A stretch of DNA of 20,201 nucleotides from JANOQP01 sp044227705 (GTDB taxonomy: Bacteria; Bacteroidota; Bacteroidia; Chitinophagales; Saprospiraceae). The stretch covers positions 1 to 20,201 of the forward strand of contig JBGAWE010000066.1 in assembly GCA_044227705.1 (NCBI GenBank), given 5' to 3'. Shown here piece after piece: positions 1 through 10,700 of the stretch. The stretch's first letter is position 1. Every line of letters starts with the position of its first letter. Position numbers and translations under genes: made by a program. The notes below the pieces were generated by a model. It did not search any database, was not told where the DNA came from, and saw nothing but the letters and a program-made list of their open reading frames with translations.

Positions 1-1203
1 CTCGACGGCATCCCGAAAACCTACCTTTCGCACGGCCTAAACGCGCTGAAAGAAGCTGGCATCGCGCCCGAACGCCTGTTGCAACTCCTAAAAAAGGTGC
101 GGCTCGACGGTTTTGAAAATTGGGAGGTTCGGCAACTGACGAGCCTCTGCGGGCAGTTTTCCAACTACAAAATAGAGGACGATTTCGTCATCGAGTTCTT
201 GGCAAGGATGGCGGCGACGCACCCCGACCCGATGGATGAAAAGCTGACGGTCAGGTTTGAAAAAGACCTGAACGAGTCAATCAACTCCACCGGTTTCAAC
301 AGCGTCCGCGGCCACGCCACGCACCTGCTGCCCTACTTCTTCTATTTCAAAAAGCACGAAGACCTCATTTTCAAAACCCTCGAACAAGTAGCCGAGACCG
401 ACCTGCTGGCCGTCCGCTGCCAAGCGGTGCAGCGGCTGGCCCTGCTCACCAACCTTGACCCGGCGCGGACGATGCGGCTGTTCCTCCGCCTCGTCCGTGA
501 CGGCGAGGCGGCCGTTATGGAGCAGTCGACGTGGTCGGCGCAGTACCTCGCCCGGCAGGACTTTGGAGCGATGCGGCCCTATTTCGAAAATGCGCTCGCT
601 CACCCGCCCATTCATCAGAACATCGGCATCATCCTCTCGCTCGAATGGCTGGCCGGCCACGAGGAGGCACTAACCCTGCTCGACCGCTTCGTGGCCGCCG
701 GTGACGAGGCGAAGGCCGGTGCCATCGGCGTCGCCGCCCACAACATCGGCGAAGAGGACAGCGGGCGTGCAGAAAAGAGCCTTGCCCTGTTCGAGCGGTT
801 TTTGGGGGAGGCAGGCGATACGGTCGTCCATGCCTATGACATTGCTTTCAACGAGTTGAAGGCCGCCGATTTCCCGCGCCTCCAACCGGTGCTGGTCCGG
901 TACGCCCGGACGGTCGCCGCCCGGAAAAACCCGCGCCCTTTTTATGAGTACCTCATCAACTGCGCGAGAAAACACCCGAAGGAATGCCTCGAACTGGCGG
1001 AGAGTTTTTCCGGCTTCGAGTCGCAGGGCTACTACGACAGCGAGCCGCTCAAAGTCGTCAACAACGCCTACAACGCCCTCTGGCGACAAAAGCCCCGCGA
1101 CCGGGAGATGCTCAAGCACGCGCTTTTGATATTCGACCAGATGCTGCTCGACGACCGCTTCTCCCGCGACGCGGAGACGGTGCTGAAAAACGTGGAAGGG
1201 TAA
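1..1203 (+). CDS. C-terminal part of a helical-repeat protein, possibly a STAND/NACHT ATPase sensor
   Basis: The frame is open from the first base of the window, so this is the 3' end (400 codons) of a longer gene; the TTG at 79 is not needed as a start. The visible part is almost wholly alpha-helical, made of HEAT/TPR-like units of roughly 35-45 residues. It contains phrases such as ATHPDP, INSTGFNSVRG and LLAVRCQAVQRLALL. The spacing of these pieces and the ending (ALLIFDQMLLDDRF, then a short acidic tail) remind me of the C-terminal superhelical sensor of Avs-like or other STAND NTPases used in phage defence. That is recall by eye, not a search. No nucleotide-binding motif lies in the window. 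It could equally be a plain HEAT-repeat protein. It ends 6 bp before the convergent end of the DtxR-type gene, with no room for a terminator. Confidence 0.6.
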   Translation, partial: LDGIPKTYLSHGLNALKEAGIAPERLLQLLKKVRLDGFENWEVRQLTSLCGQFSNYKIEDDFVIEFLARMAATHPDPMDEKLTVRFEKDLNESINSTGFNSVRGHATHLLPYFFYFKKHEDLIFKTLEQVAETDLLAVRCQAVQRLALLTNLDPARTMRLFLRLVRDGEAAVMEQSTWSAQYLARQDFGAMRPYFENALAHPPIHQNIGIILSLEWLAGHEEALTLLDRFVAAGDEAKAGAIGVAAHNIGEEDSGRAEKSLALFERFLGEAGDTVVHAYDIAFNELKAADFPRLQPVLVRYARTVAARKNPRPFYEYLINCARKHPKECLELAESFSGFESQGYYDSEPLKVVNNAYNALWRQKPRDREMLKHALLIFDQMLLDDRFSRDAETVLKNVEG

Positions 1204-1209
1204 GGCCGC

Positions 1210-1869
1210 TCAAACCACCTTGACCAGCAAATTGGCGCAAACCTTCTCGCTCAACTGCGCCTCTCGCCCGTCCTCGAATCGCGCTCGAACCGAGCCGTCG
1301 AACTCGATTTTCTCCACCAACCGCAGGGCCGTGCCGAGCTGCAGCCCGTTGTTTTCCAAAAATTTCAAAAAGACCGGCGAGTGGTCGACCACCCCCGTGA
1401 CGACGGCCGGGCGGCCCAGTTCGAGGCGCGCAAGCGGCATCTGTTCCAGTCGGTGGAAAACCCCTTCGGCATCGGGAATCGGGTCGCCGTGCGGGTCGAA
1501 GCGCGGGAAGCCGAGGAACTGGTCGAGCCGCTCCGTCAGGCCCTCGCCCTCGACGTGCTCGAGCTGCTCTGCCATGTCGTGGACGGCCTCCCAGCCGAAG
1601 CCGAGTTTTTCCACCAGAAAATACTCCCAGAGGCGGTGGCGGCGGACAAGCTCGGTGGCCGTCCGGCGGCCCGCATCGGTAAGGGTGACGCCGCGATGTT
1701 TTTCGTAAAAAATCAAGCCCTTCGCCGCCAGCCGCTTGAGCATGTCGGTCACGGAGGGCGCGGCGGTGGCCATCTCGGTGGCCAGCGCGTTGGTCGAGGC
1801 CGCGCGGCCGTCGGCCTCGGTGAGCTTGAAGACGGCTTTGAGGTAGTTCTCCTCGGCGGGGGAGGTCAT
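1210..1869 (-). CDS. DtxR/MntR-family metal-dependent transcriptional repressor with FeoA-like domain
   Basis: This 219-residue cytoplasmic repressor should bind operator DNA when loaded with Mn2+ or Fe2+. An N-terminal winged helix (about 1-62) is followed by the dimerisation and metal-binding domain (about 63-135) and a C-terminal FeoA/SH3-like domain (about 145-219). Ligand-type residues are visible: H78 and E82 in RRHRLWEYF, H97 in AVHDMAEQLEHVEGEG, then E101, E104 and H105. DtxR has a cysteine where E101 sits, while MntR has a glutamate, so manganese is the better guess. The HGDPIP motif (127-132) is typical of the family. It starts 27 bp after the PBP gene on the same strand and is probably co-transcribed with it. 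No metal transporter is visible nearby, so the target is unknown. Confidence 0.9.
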   Translation of the reverse strand: MTSPAEENYLKAVFKLTEADGRAASTNALATEMATAAPSVTDMLKRLAAKGLIFYEKHRGVTLTDAGRRTATELVRRHRLWEYFLVEKLGFGWEAVHDMAEQLEHVEGEGLTERLDQFLGFPRFDPHGDPIPDAEGVFHRLEQMPLARLELGRPAVVTGVVDHSPVFLKFLENNGLQLGTALRLVEKIEFDGSVRARFEDGREAQLSEKVCANLLVKVV

Positions 1870-1896
1870 CGCATCAAATTTTCGGCTTAAAAATTC

Positions 1897-4554
1897 TCAA
1901 CGCCCGTCAATACGCCCGTCCCCAAAATCGTCGGGCGACTTCTTCGGCGCCGGTTTTTCGCCACCGGGCTTCGGGGCCGGGGCCGATTCCTCGTCCTCGA
2001 ACCTTTCCTCTTGAAAGTTCCCGCCGCCCGTCGTGTCCACGCCGCCGCCGCCGGTCGAGTGCGAGCAGTCGAGGTCGAAGCCAAGCTCGCCTGGCGGGAC
2101 TTTGAAGCGAGCGTTCGGGTCGTAGCCGCTGGCGGGGTCCTTCTCCAATTTTTCGATGAACTTCGTGAAGGTCGGCCGCGCCATCCTCGACCCCTGCCCG
2201 TCTTCGAGCGAGAGGAAGCGAATCCAGCGGTCCTCGCCGCCGACCCATGTGCCGACCACGAGCGTCGGGGTGATGCCCATGAACCAGCCGTCGGAGTAGT
2301 TATTCGTTGTGCCGGTCTTGCCGCCAATGTCGACCGTTTTCAGGGTCGAGATGCCGGGCGCGCCCTGCACGTTGTACTTCAGCATCTCCACCATCGCGTA
2401 GTTGTAGGCCGGCGAGAGGGCGGGCGACTGGTCAGTCGACACCGACCAGATGGTGCGGCCGTTCTTGTCCTCTATTTTTTTGATGACGATGGGCGCGGCG
2501 TGGACGCCCTCGTTGGCGAAAGTCGAATAGGCACTGGTCATGTCCCAAACGGAGATGTCGGCCGCGCCGAGGCAGATCGACGGTTGTTTGGGGATTCGGT
2601 ACTCGCCGTTCGCTCGCCGGGTGGTCGAGTCGATGCCCATGTTGTTGGCCAGTCCGCGCACCGGTTCCGTGTCGCCGAGCTGTTTCATGAGGTAGGCGGA
2701 GACGGAGTTTATCGAGTTTTTCAAAGCCTCCTTCAACGTCATCAGCCTGCCCGAGTAGCTTCCTTTCGAGTTCTTCGGCGTCCAGGCGTTCTGGTTTTTG
2801 AAGTTCATGTAGTGCGGCGGGAAGGTCGTCGCCTGGTCGTAGACGTGGTAGCACGGCGAGAGGCCCATCTGCGACATCGCCGTCGCGTAGACGATGGGCT
2901 TGAAGGTCGATCCCACCTGCCGGTCGGTTCGGATATGGTCGAACTGGAAATACTTGAAATTCAAGCCGCCGACCCACGCCTTCACCTCGCTCTTCGTCGG
3001 GTCGATGGCCAAGACGCCCGTTTGAAGGCACATCCGGTGGTAGATGATGCTGTCGAGCGGCGAGAGGGTGGTGTCGGTGTCGCCGCCGGTGCGCCAGTTG
3101 TAGATGGGCATGTGCGGCACCTTCGTGCGGAAGAGCTTGTCGGCCACCGCGTCGAGGGTGCGCCATTGAGTTTTGAGGTCGGAGAAGTATTTCGACTTGG
3201 AGATTTGCCGCAAAAGCCCGGCTTGGTCTGCGTTGATACGCCTTTTGGAAAGCTGTTTGGAGATGGCTCCCGGCTTCTCGTTCTCCTCCATCAACAGGAG
3301 GATTTGGTCGTCGGTCAGGGCGACGTTGAACGCGGCCTCGATTTTCCCCAAAACGCCGTCGAGGTACTTCGGCCGCAGCGATTGGAAGCGGTCGCTCTCC
3401 CGCACGATGCGGTCGAGGCTCTGGAGGCGTGCCTCGATTTCCTCGTCGGTCGTCTCCGCCTCGGTCTTGTAGTGCCACGGGTCGCGCCCCTTCCAGACCT
3501 CGAAGAAGCGAGCCTGCACCTTCCTCATGTTCTCCAAAACGGCCTCCTCGGCGTGCTGCTGGTAGACGGGGTCGATGGTCGTGTAGATGCGCAGGCCGTC
3601 TCGGTAGATGTTGTACTTCGAGCCGTCGGGCCGCCGCGAGGTGGGCAGGTCGAGGATGCGGGCGATGTCCTTTCGGAGTTCCATGCAGAGGTAGGGCGCC
3701 TTGTCCTGCGAGTGGTTGGCGCGGGTGAAACGGCTCATGTCGAGCGGCTTGACCTTCAGCTTGTCATACTGGTTTTCGGTGATAAAGCCGTTGAGCTGCA
3801 TCTGTTTGAGCACGACCATGCGGCGGCGGATGCACTTCTCGGGGAAGCGGAGCGGATTGTACAAAGAGGCGTTTTGCAGCATCCCGACGAGGAGCGCGGC
3901 CTCCTCGATTTCCAGTTTGTCTTGGCTTTTTCCAAAATAGGTCTCGCTCGCCGAGCGGATTCCCTGCGCCCCGTTGATGAAGTCGTACTGGTTGAGGTAC
4001 ATGGCGATTATCTCCTCCTTCGTGTACGCCCGTTCGAGCTTGACGGCGGTTATCCACTCGCGCAGCTTCATGTAGACCAGCTTCAACGTCGCCCGGAACT
4101 TGCTCAAGCCGCCCACCTCGCGGTCGGAGTAGAGCATCTTGGCAAGCTGCTGCGTGATTGTCGAGCCGCCGCCGCTCGACGAGTTTTGGAGGAAAAGGGT
4201 GCGGACGACGACCCGGCCGACCGCCTCCGCGTCGATGCCGCAGTGCTCGGAGAAGCGCTCGTCCTCCGTCGAGATGAGCGCGTTGACGAGGTTCGGCGAG
4301 AGCTGCTCGAACGTCACCGGCACCCGGTTCTCAACATAGTAGCGGCCAAGCGTCTGCATGTTGGCGGCCAGCACCTCGCTGGCCTGCGAGCTGGCCGGGT
4401 CTTCGAGTTCTCGGAACGAGGGGATGGCGGTGAAGTTTATCCACAAAAACAGCGCGGCCACCGCCGCGAAGCCGCCGATGATGAACCGCCACATCCAGCG
4501 GACGATGAAGCGGTGGCGGCGGTCGCGAACCTGCTCGTTGTTGGGAGGGTTCAT
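1897..4554 (-). CDS. Bifunctional penicillin-binding protein 1A-type (transglycosylase/transpeptidase)
   Basis: This 885-residue class A PBP polymerises lipid II and crosslinks peptidoglycan, anchored in the inner membrane. A cytoplasmic basic N-terminus precedes one transmembrane helix (about 20-42). The GT51 domain shows the catalytic glutamate E97 in STEDERF, GGSTITQQLAK (129-139) and KEEIIAMYLNQ (179-189). The transpeptidase domain shows the nucleophile S549 in GSTFKP, SIN (614-616) and KTG (746-748). Between the domains lies a long, charged, helical insert (about 345-480), and the C-terminus (about 830-885) is a low-complexity Gly/Pro/Lys/Asp tail. I chose the ATG at 4554 because the open frame upstream (to 4734) encodes an unlikely basic leader and would cover the promoter region. 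It is followed 27 bp later by the DtxR-type gene. Confidence 0.95.
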   Translation of the reverse strand: MNPPNNEQVRDRRHRFIVRWMWRFIIGGFAAVAALFLWINFTAIPSFRELEDPASSQASEVLAANMQTLGRYYVENRVPVTFEQLSPNLVNALISTEDERFSEHCGIDAEAVGRVVVRTLFLQNSSSGGGSTITQQLAKMLYSDREVGGLSKFRATLKLVYMKLREWITAVKLERAYTKEEIIAMYLNQYDFINGAQGIRSASETYFGKSQDKLEIEEAALLVGMLQNASLYNPLRFPEKCIRRRMVVLKQMQLNGFITENQYDKLKVKPLDMSRFTRANHSQDKAPYLCMELRKDIARILDLPTSRRPDGSKYNIYRDGLRIYTTIDPVYQQHAEEAVLENMRKVQARFFEVWKGRDPWHYKTEAETTDEEIEARLQSLDRIVRESDRFQSLRPKYLDGVLGKIEAAFNVALTDDQILLLMEENEKPGAISKQLSKRRINADQAGLLRQISKSKYFSDLKTQWRTLDAVADKLFRTKVPHMPIYNWRTGGDTDTTLSPLDSIIYHRMCLQTGVLAIDPTKSEVKAWVGGLNFKYFQFDHIRTDRQVGSTFKPIVYATAMSQMGLSPCYHVYDQATTFPPHYMNFKNQNAWTPKNSKGSYSGRLMTLKEALKNSINSVSAYLMKQLGDTEPVRGLANNMGIDSTTRRANGEYRIPKQPSICLGAADISVWDMTSAYSTFANEGVHAAPIVIKKIEDKNGRTIWSVSTDQSPALSPAYNYAMVEMLKYNVQGAPGISTLKTVDIGGKTGTTNNYSDGWFMGITPTLVVGTWVGGEDRWIRFLSLEDGQGSRMARPTFTKFIEKLEKDPASGYDPNARFKVPPGELGFDLDCSHSTGGGGVDTTGGGNFQEERFEDEESAPAPKPGGEKPAPKKSPDDFGDGRIDGR

Positions 4555-4743
4555 AGCTATATCTTGATTGGTTGGTCGGTGGCGAAGGTACTCGGCCGTT
4601 TTTCTGTTTTCCCAAAAGCGGCGGCGGCGGGCGAGGGCCCAATTTTTAGCCGAGACCGCCGCCGGGCAGCGAATCCGCGCCGCCGGCCCTCTCTCTGTCA
4701 CCCGATGCGCAACGGGCTTTTTCACCTTCCACACTTGCTCGAC
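4555..4743. other. Divergent intergenic region between the PBP gene and the giant surface protein
   Basis: These 189 bp carry the regulatory signals for both divergent genes. Apart from the PBP promoter candidate, I see an inverted repeat GAGGGCC (4633-4639) / GGCCCTC (4685-4691) enclosing a GC-rich segment with further ggcgg/ccgcc complementarity. No convincing TAnnTTTG element is visible on the plus strand for the surface-protein gene. Confidence 0.5.
4583..4616 (-). promoter_or_regulatory. Candidate Bacteroidota-type promoter for the PBP gene
   Basis: Read on the minus strand, TTTG (4616-4613) is followed after 22 bases by TACCTTCG (4590-4583), one mismatch from the Bacteroidota -7 element TAnnTTTG. 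This gives a predicted leader of about 25 bases before the ATG at 4554. The spacing is slightly long for the -33/-7 pair. Confidence 0.45.
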
Positions 4744-7700
4744 ATGAGAAAGAACCTACTCCTCGCTGCTCTTCCCTTTTTTTTCCTTTTTGTCGGAAAA
4801 ATGGCCGCGCAGCCGCTCACCGTCACCGCCTTCGGCGAGACCCTCTCCTGTGCCAACTTCTACGCCGAGTTGTGGGCGCAGGCTTCTGGCGGCATCCCGC
4901 CTTACATCTACACGTGGTCTGGCCCCGGTGGTTTTGTAACCAACCAGCAAACACCCGCCGTTACACAGGCGGGCATCTACACGGTTGTCGTCACCGACGC
5001 CACCGGGCAGACGGCCACCGCGCTTGCCACCGTGACCTCCTCCTATTACCCGCTGAGCATCACCACCGTGGTCACGCCCGCCTGCGATGGTGCCTGCTCA
5101 GGCAGCATCACGGCGACCGCCTCAGGCCCGGGCGGCAACAATTGTCCAATTTTTCAATGGTCGAACGGCGCGACGACCAACAAGATCACCAACCTCTGCC
5201 CCGGAACCTACACCGTCACCGTCACCGACTGCCAGACCGGCTGCACGAGTATGGCCACGGTTGGCGTGGCGGGCTTCGTCGCGCTGCCGCCCATCGTCAG
5301 CTCCAACCCCGCGCCCTGCAACAACCCCGACCTCGTCGGGCAAGGCCTCGTCTGTGAAAAAGTCTGCCCGAACCAGGCCGTCACCTACACTGTCAACTCG
5401 ACGAGCCCAAACATCACCCTCAACTGGAACATCACCGGCGCGGCCAGCTTCAAGGTCGCCTCGAACAAGAAATCCGCCACCGTCACCTGGGGGCCGTCCG
5501 GCGGCGGCTCGGTGGCTGTTTGGCAGAGCGGCCTCGCCTGCCCCGACTCGGCGGCGATTTGCGTCGAGGTGACGGAGGCCCCCGTCGCCCTCATCGGCTC
5601 CGCGCCCGCTGCGGTCGGAAGCGACCTGACCGTTTGCGCCAACCAGCCCGTTTATTTCAAAAACGAAAGCATCCACTCCGATGAAATCGAGTGGGACTTT
5701 GGCGATTTCTCTCAAAAAAAGACCGACCAGCAGCCCGTCCACGCCTGGCCCGTGCCCGGCGACTACATCGTGACGCTGACCGCCCGCACCGCCTGCGCCT
5801 GCTCGAACACGACCTACCTGACCGTCCACGTCCAGCCCGGCACCCCGCCGACGCTCGACTGCCTCGGCACGGTCTGCCTCGGCACGGAGGTCACCTACAC
5901 GGCCAATGAAGCGTGCGGCAGCTATCTGTGGAACGTCTCAGCAGAGGGCAACGTCCTCGGCGGCGGCGGCCCGACCGACCCCTCCGTCACCGTCCAGTGG
6001 GCGAGCGGCGAACTGGGGCAAATCACCCTCACAGCCCTCTCGTGCAGCCCGTCCGTCTGCCCGACACCGGCCGTTTTCGAGGTGCCGCTCATATCAGACT
6101 TCGCCGAGATAAAGGGCGACCAGCGCATCTGCTCGCAGGAGGAAGCGGTCTATGAAATCGCCCCGTTCGGCGGCGCGAACTTCGTCTGGAAGCTCGGCAT
6201 CGGCGGCTCCATCGTCAGCGGGCAGGGCACTCGCCGGGTAAAGGTCAACTGGACGGCCGCCCCCAGCTTCAACACAACCCACTGGCTTTCAGTGAGTTAC
6301 GACAATTGTTACCTCGGCTGCGGCGGCATCGACAGCATCCCCGTCAAGATTTTGCCGAAATACCGGGCGACCGGCCCGCTCGCCGCCTGCGAGTCGTCGA
6401 CCGGCAGCTATTCGGGGCAGACCATCACGCCCTCGGTCGCGCTCGCGCTGAACTGGGAGCTTTCCGACCTGTCGAAAAAAATCCTCTGGACGGCCAGCAA
6501 TGTCGCCACAACGCCCATCGGCTTCGGCTTCGGCCCCGGCACCTTCCGGCTCAAAACGACCCCCGCCGACGCCGACAAGACCTGCACAGACGAGTACGAG
6601 CTTTTCGTCACCGTCCAATCCCCGCCTGCCGCGCCGACAGCGATCTCGGGCGAGGCCCAAATCTGCCCCGGCCAGCCGTACACCTATTCGGCGGGGGCCG
6701 CGCCCGGCTCCAACGTCTTCTGGACCGTCACCGGCGGCACCCCGGCCACGCAACAGGGCGAGAACGCCGTCGTCAACTGGTCGGCGGCCGGGCCGTACCT
6801 CCTTTTTGCAAAAAACGTCTCGGCCGACGCGCTCGGCTGCAGCTCGCTGCCGGTCACTTTCTCGCCGTTGAAAATGCCCGCGCCGACGGTTGCTGGCGAC
6901 GCGGCGGTTTGTTCCCAAACGGAGGGAAGCTACTCGGCGACTGTCTTCCAAAACATTGATTATCAATGGGAAATCCTCCCGACGGACGCCGGAACCGTCA
7001 GCGACGGGCAAGGCACGACAGCGACCAAAATCTTCTGGGCGAAGCCCGGAAGCCACCAAGTAAGGGTGACGGCTTGTGGCCAGTCGAGCGTGTTCGACGT
7101 GCTCGTCCGGCCGCTGCCTGAGCCGGTTCCCGTCCACCCCGCCGTCCTCTGCGAGGGGGTGAAGGAAGCGGTTTCGACCACGCAGGTTTTTTCGAAATAT
7201 CTGTGGAAAAAAGAGGACGGCGCGACTGTCTCGGCAGCCGCCAGCCCGTTGCTCGGCGCGGGCCATTTCGAGGTGGAGGTGACGGACGGTTTCGGCTGCG
7301 TCGGCGGCGAGATCTTCCACATCGACGTGCGGCCCACGCCCGACGTGGAAATCTCCTCGCCCGACATCGAGGGCGACTGCCCCGGCCTCCCGCCGGTCAG
7401 GATGTACGCCACCGACACCGACGAAGGGCTTGATTTTCAATGGTTTAAGAACGGCTCGCCCGTCGGCACGAACGACAACCTCTACATCGACACGCAGGTC
7501 GCCAGCTACCAGGTCGTCGCCACCGACAAGGAGGGCTGCACCTCGGCGAGCAACATCCTGTCCATCCTCCCGTGCGTCATCTGCACCAACCCCTCGCCGG
7601 CCGGCTGCCCGGCCGTGCTGCCGCTCGATTTCAGCATTTTGCCGACGGCCAATTGCGACACGCGCAAGTATGTCGGCGTACTCTCGCCCCCCGCGCAGCT

Positions 7701-10700
7701 CAACTCGCAGAAGTGGCTTTTCGAGGGCGCACCGGGCTCGACGCTCATCAGCCCGACCACCGTTTACCCATCGTCGGGCTACAAAAAAGTCATTTTCTCC
7801 GCCAAGTTCGGCAACAACCAGTGCGGCATCCTCAAGCCGGACAGCGTCGTCCTTTCCGCCAATTTCAAGGAAAAAAGGGCCTGTGCCGGACAGGTTTTCG
7901 AGTTCGAGGACATCTCGGGCATCCTCCCGCCGACCTCCATCGACTCGTGGCTCTGGGACTTCGGCGACCCGGCGAGCGGAGCGGACAACGCCTCGACCAC
8001 GAAAAACCCGACGCACACCTTCGCCGCGCCCGGCACCTACGACGTGCGGCTGACGGTGACCAGCTCGAGCGGCTGTACCTCCTCTTTTTTGAAAAAAATC
8101 CAGGTCGCGCAGCCGCCGACCGCGACCATCCTCGACCCTGCGACCAACTGCGCGGGCAACGCCCTCCCGTTCGTCGCCAGCAGCCAGACGTCCGACATAG
8201 CCACCTGGGAGTGGAGCTTCGGCGACCCGACCTCCGGCGACCTCGACAAGGCGACGGTCAACCCTGCCTTCCACCGTTTCGCAACGGCCGGGAACTATGT
8301 CGTCTCGCTGAAAATCAAGAACATCTCCGGCTGCGAGGCCACCGTCTCGAAACCACAGGCCGTGGAGCCGAACCCGCTCGCCGGCGTCATCTCGATGGTG
8401 CCGGGAACCGGCAAAATCTGCGAGGGGAAGACCGCCAAACTGACCGCCCCGCCCGGTGCCGTGAGCTGGCTCTGGAACACCGGCGAGGCAGCTAACTCGT
8501 TGACAACCAGCAAGAAAGGCAACTACGCCGTCACCATCACCGACTCGAACGGCTGCACCTACTCGCCGCCCGATGCCGTCGTCGACGTGCTGCCCGCGCC
8601 CGACGCGGTGGTCAATGCGCTCGTCAAAAACGACCTCGGCTTCACCGTCGGACTCACGCCCTCGCCGCTCGAAATCTGCCAGGGCGAGGACGTCTTCCTG
8701 CAAGCACAGGGCAACGCGACGGGCTACACCTACTCGTGGTCGACCGGCACCAGCGGCCCCATCGAGGAGTTCTCCGAAGACCGGGGCAACCTCCTGCCCG
8801 TCGGCACTTTCAACTACGTCGTGACCGTCACCTACTCGACGACCGGCTGCACCAACACCACGCCGCCGTTCACCGTTACGGTCGACCCGGTGCCGACGAA
8901 CGTGGCCATCCAATCGTCGGCACCCGCGCCGATTTGCGGCCATCAAAACGTGGTTCTTTCCGTGAAAACCCCGCAAACCAGCCTCGTTTATGAATGGAAC
9001 ACGGGCCAGGGCGGTGCCTTCCTCTCGACCAACGAGGCGGGCAACTACAACGTCGTGGCGACGAACAGCTACGGCTGCTCCGCCACTTCCAACACGCTCA
9101 CGGTGCTGCCCGGCGCGCCCATCGAGTCGGTGCCGAGCGGCTGCCACGCCCGCTGTGCGCCCGACACGGTCTGTTTCACGCCGCCGCCGTCGGCCGTCTC
9201 GTGGCAATGGCACCTCAATGGCGCGCCCATCGCCGGAGCGACGATGCCCAATTTCATCATCACGCAGAGCGGCGAGTACACAGTCCTCATCACCGACGCG
9301 AGCGGCTGCACGGCGTTCAGCCAGCCGCTCTCGCTCTCCGTTTTGCCCGGTTTCGGGACGGTGACGGGTGTCGTCTATTCCGACAAAAACCAGAGCGGCG
9401 CGGTCGATGCAGGCGACGAACCGGAAGTCGGAATTAAAATCGATTTGTTTGAAAATGGAGCACTCGTCTCATCGGCCCTGACGAACGCCTCTGGCGGCTA
9501 CGCCTTCGTCAACCTCCCCGCCAAAAACTACGAGGTGAAGGTCGACAAAGCCAGCCTCCCGGCCGACTTCGGCGCGCTGATTGGCGAAGGCTCGGCAGCG
9601 GTCGTCGGCTGCGAAGACCTCGATGCCGTCGACTTTCTTTTGAGGAAATGCATCCCGACAAACCCGACTCTCGTCAACTTGACAACTTGCCCAGGCAAAC
9701 CCGTTTTCTATCAAAACCAATGGCTTTCGGGTGGCGACAACATCATTATCAATCTGAAAAACAACGCGGGTTGCGATTCGGTGGTCAGTGTCTCGGTAAC
9801 GAGCCTGACCCCGATCGCCTCGCAGACGGTTCAGTTGTCGACGTGCGACTCCATCCAGTTCAACCAAAAATGGCTGCTGCCTGGGGTCTCTGAGAGCTTC
9901 ATTTTCCAGTCGGCCAACGGCTGCGATTCGATGGTCACGGCGGTGGTCAGCGGGTGGCCGTCGGCGGCGACGTCGGTCAGTCTCGCGGCCTGCGACTCGG
10001 TCCAGTTCAACGGCGCGTGGCTTTCGACGGGTGTTTCAAAAGTGTTTTTATTTAAAACATTTCATGGCTGCGACTCGACCGTCACGGTCAGCGTCACCGG
10101 CCTGCCCGGTCAGTCTTCGACGGTCAATTTGACGGCCTGCCCCGGCTCGAACGCGGTGTTCAACGGCACGCCAATCACGGCGGGCGAGAGCCAAATTTTC
10201 ACCTTCAAATCAGCCAACGGCTGCGACTCGACGGTTACGGTGAAAGTGGCGACGCTCTCGCCGACTTCCTCGACGGTCAACCTCGCAGCTTGCCCCGGCA
10301 GCTTCGCCCAATTTTTGGGTCAAAACATCGCAGCCGGAACTTCCCAGACTTTCAAGCTGACGAACGCGGCGGGCTGCGACTCGACGGTGACTGTGAAAGT
10401 CGCCACGCTCTCGCCGACCAGTTCGACGGTCAACCTCGCGGCTTGCCCCGGCAGTTTCGCCCAGTTTTTAGGGGAAAACATCCCGGCTGGCGGCTCGAAA
10501 AACTTCGTCCTCCCGAACGCCGTCGGTTGCGACTCGACCATCGCCGTCGCCGTCGCCGCGCTGCCCGCGATGGATTTCGAGGCGGCGGTCGAACCTTCCT
10601 GCTCAAACCTGCCGGACGGGAAAATCTCGTTGAAAAACGCGACAGGCGCAGCTCCCTTCGAGTTCTCCATTGACGGCGGGCTGAACTGGCTGACGGCTTC

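Noticed and set aside
2011..4743. The plus-strand frame of the surface protein is open for a further 2.7 kb upstream, opposite the PBP gene.
   Set aside because: The translation there is a low-complexity Arg/Val/Gly/Asp-rich sequence, typical of the strand opposite a GC-rich gene, while the minus strand encodes a PBP with all motifs. The signal peptide at 4744 marks the real start.
6289..9213. Long open frame (974 codons) on the minus strand within the surface-protein gene.
   Set aside because: It is Arg/Gly/Val-rich, has no domain or motif, and lies opposite a protein with clear PKD and SprB-like domains; it reflects high GC at third codon positions.
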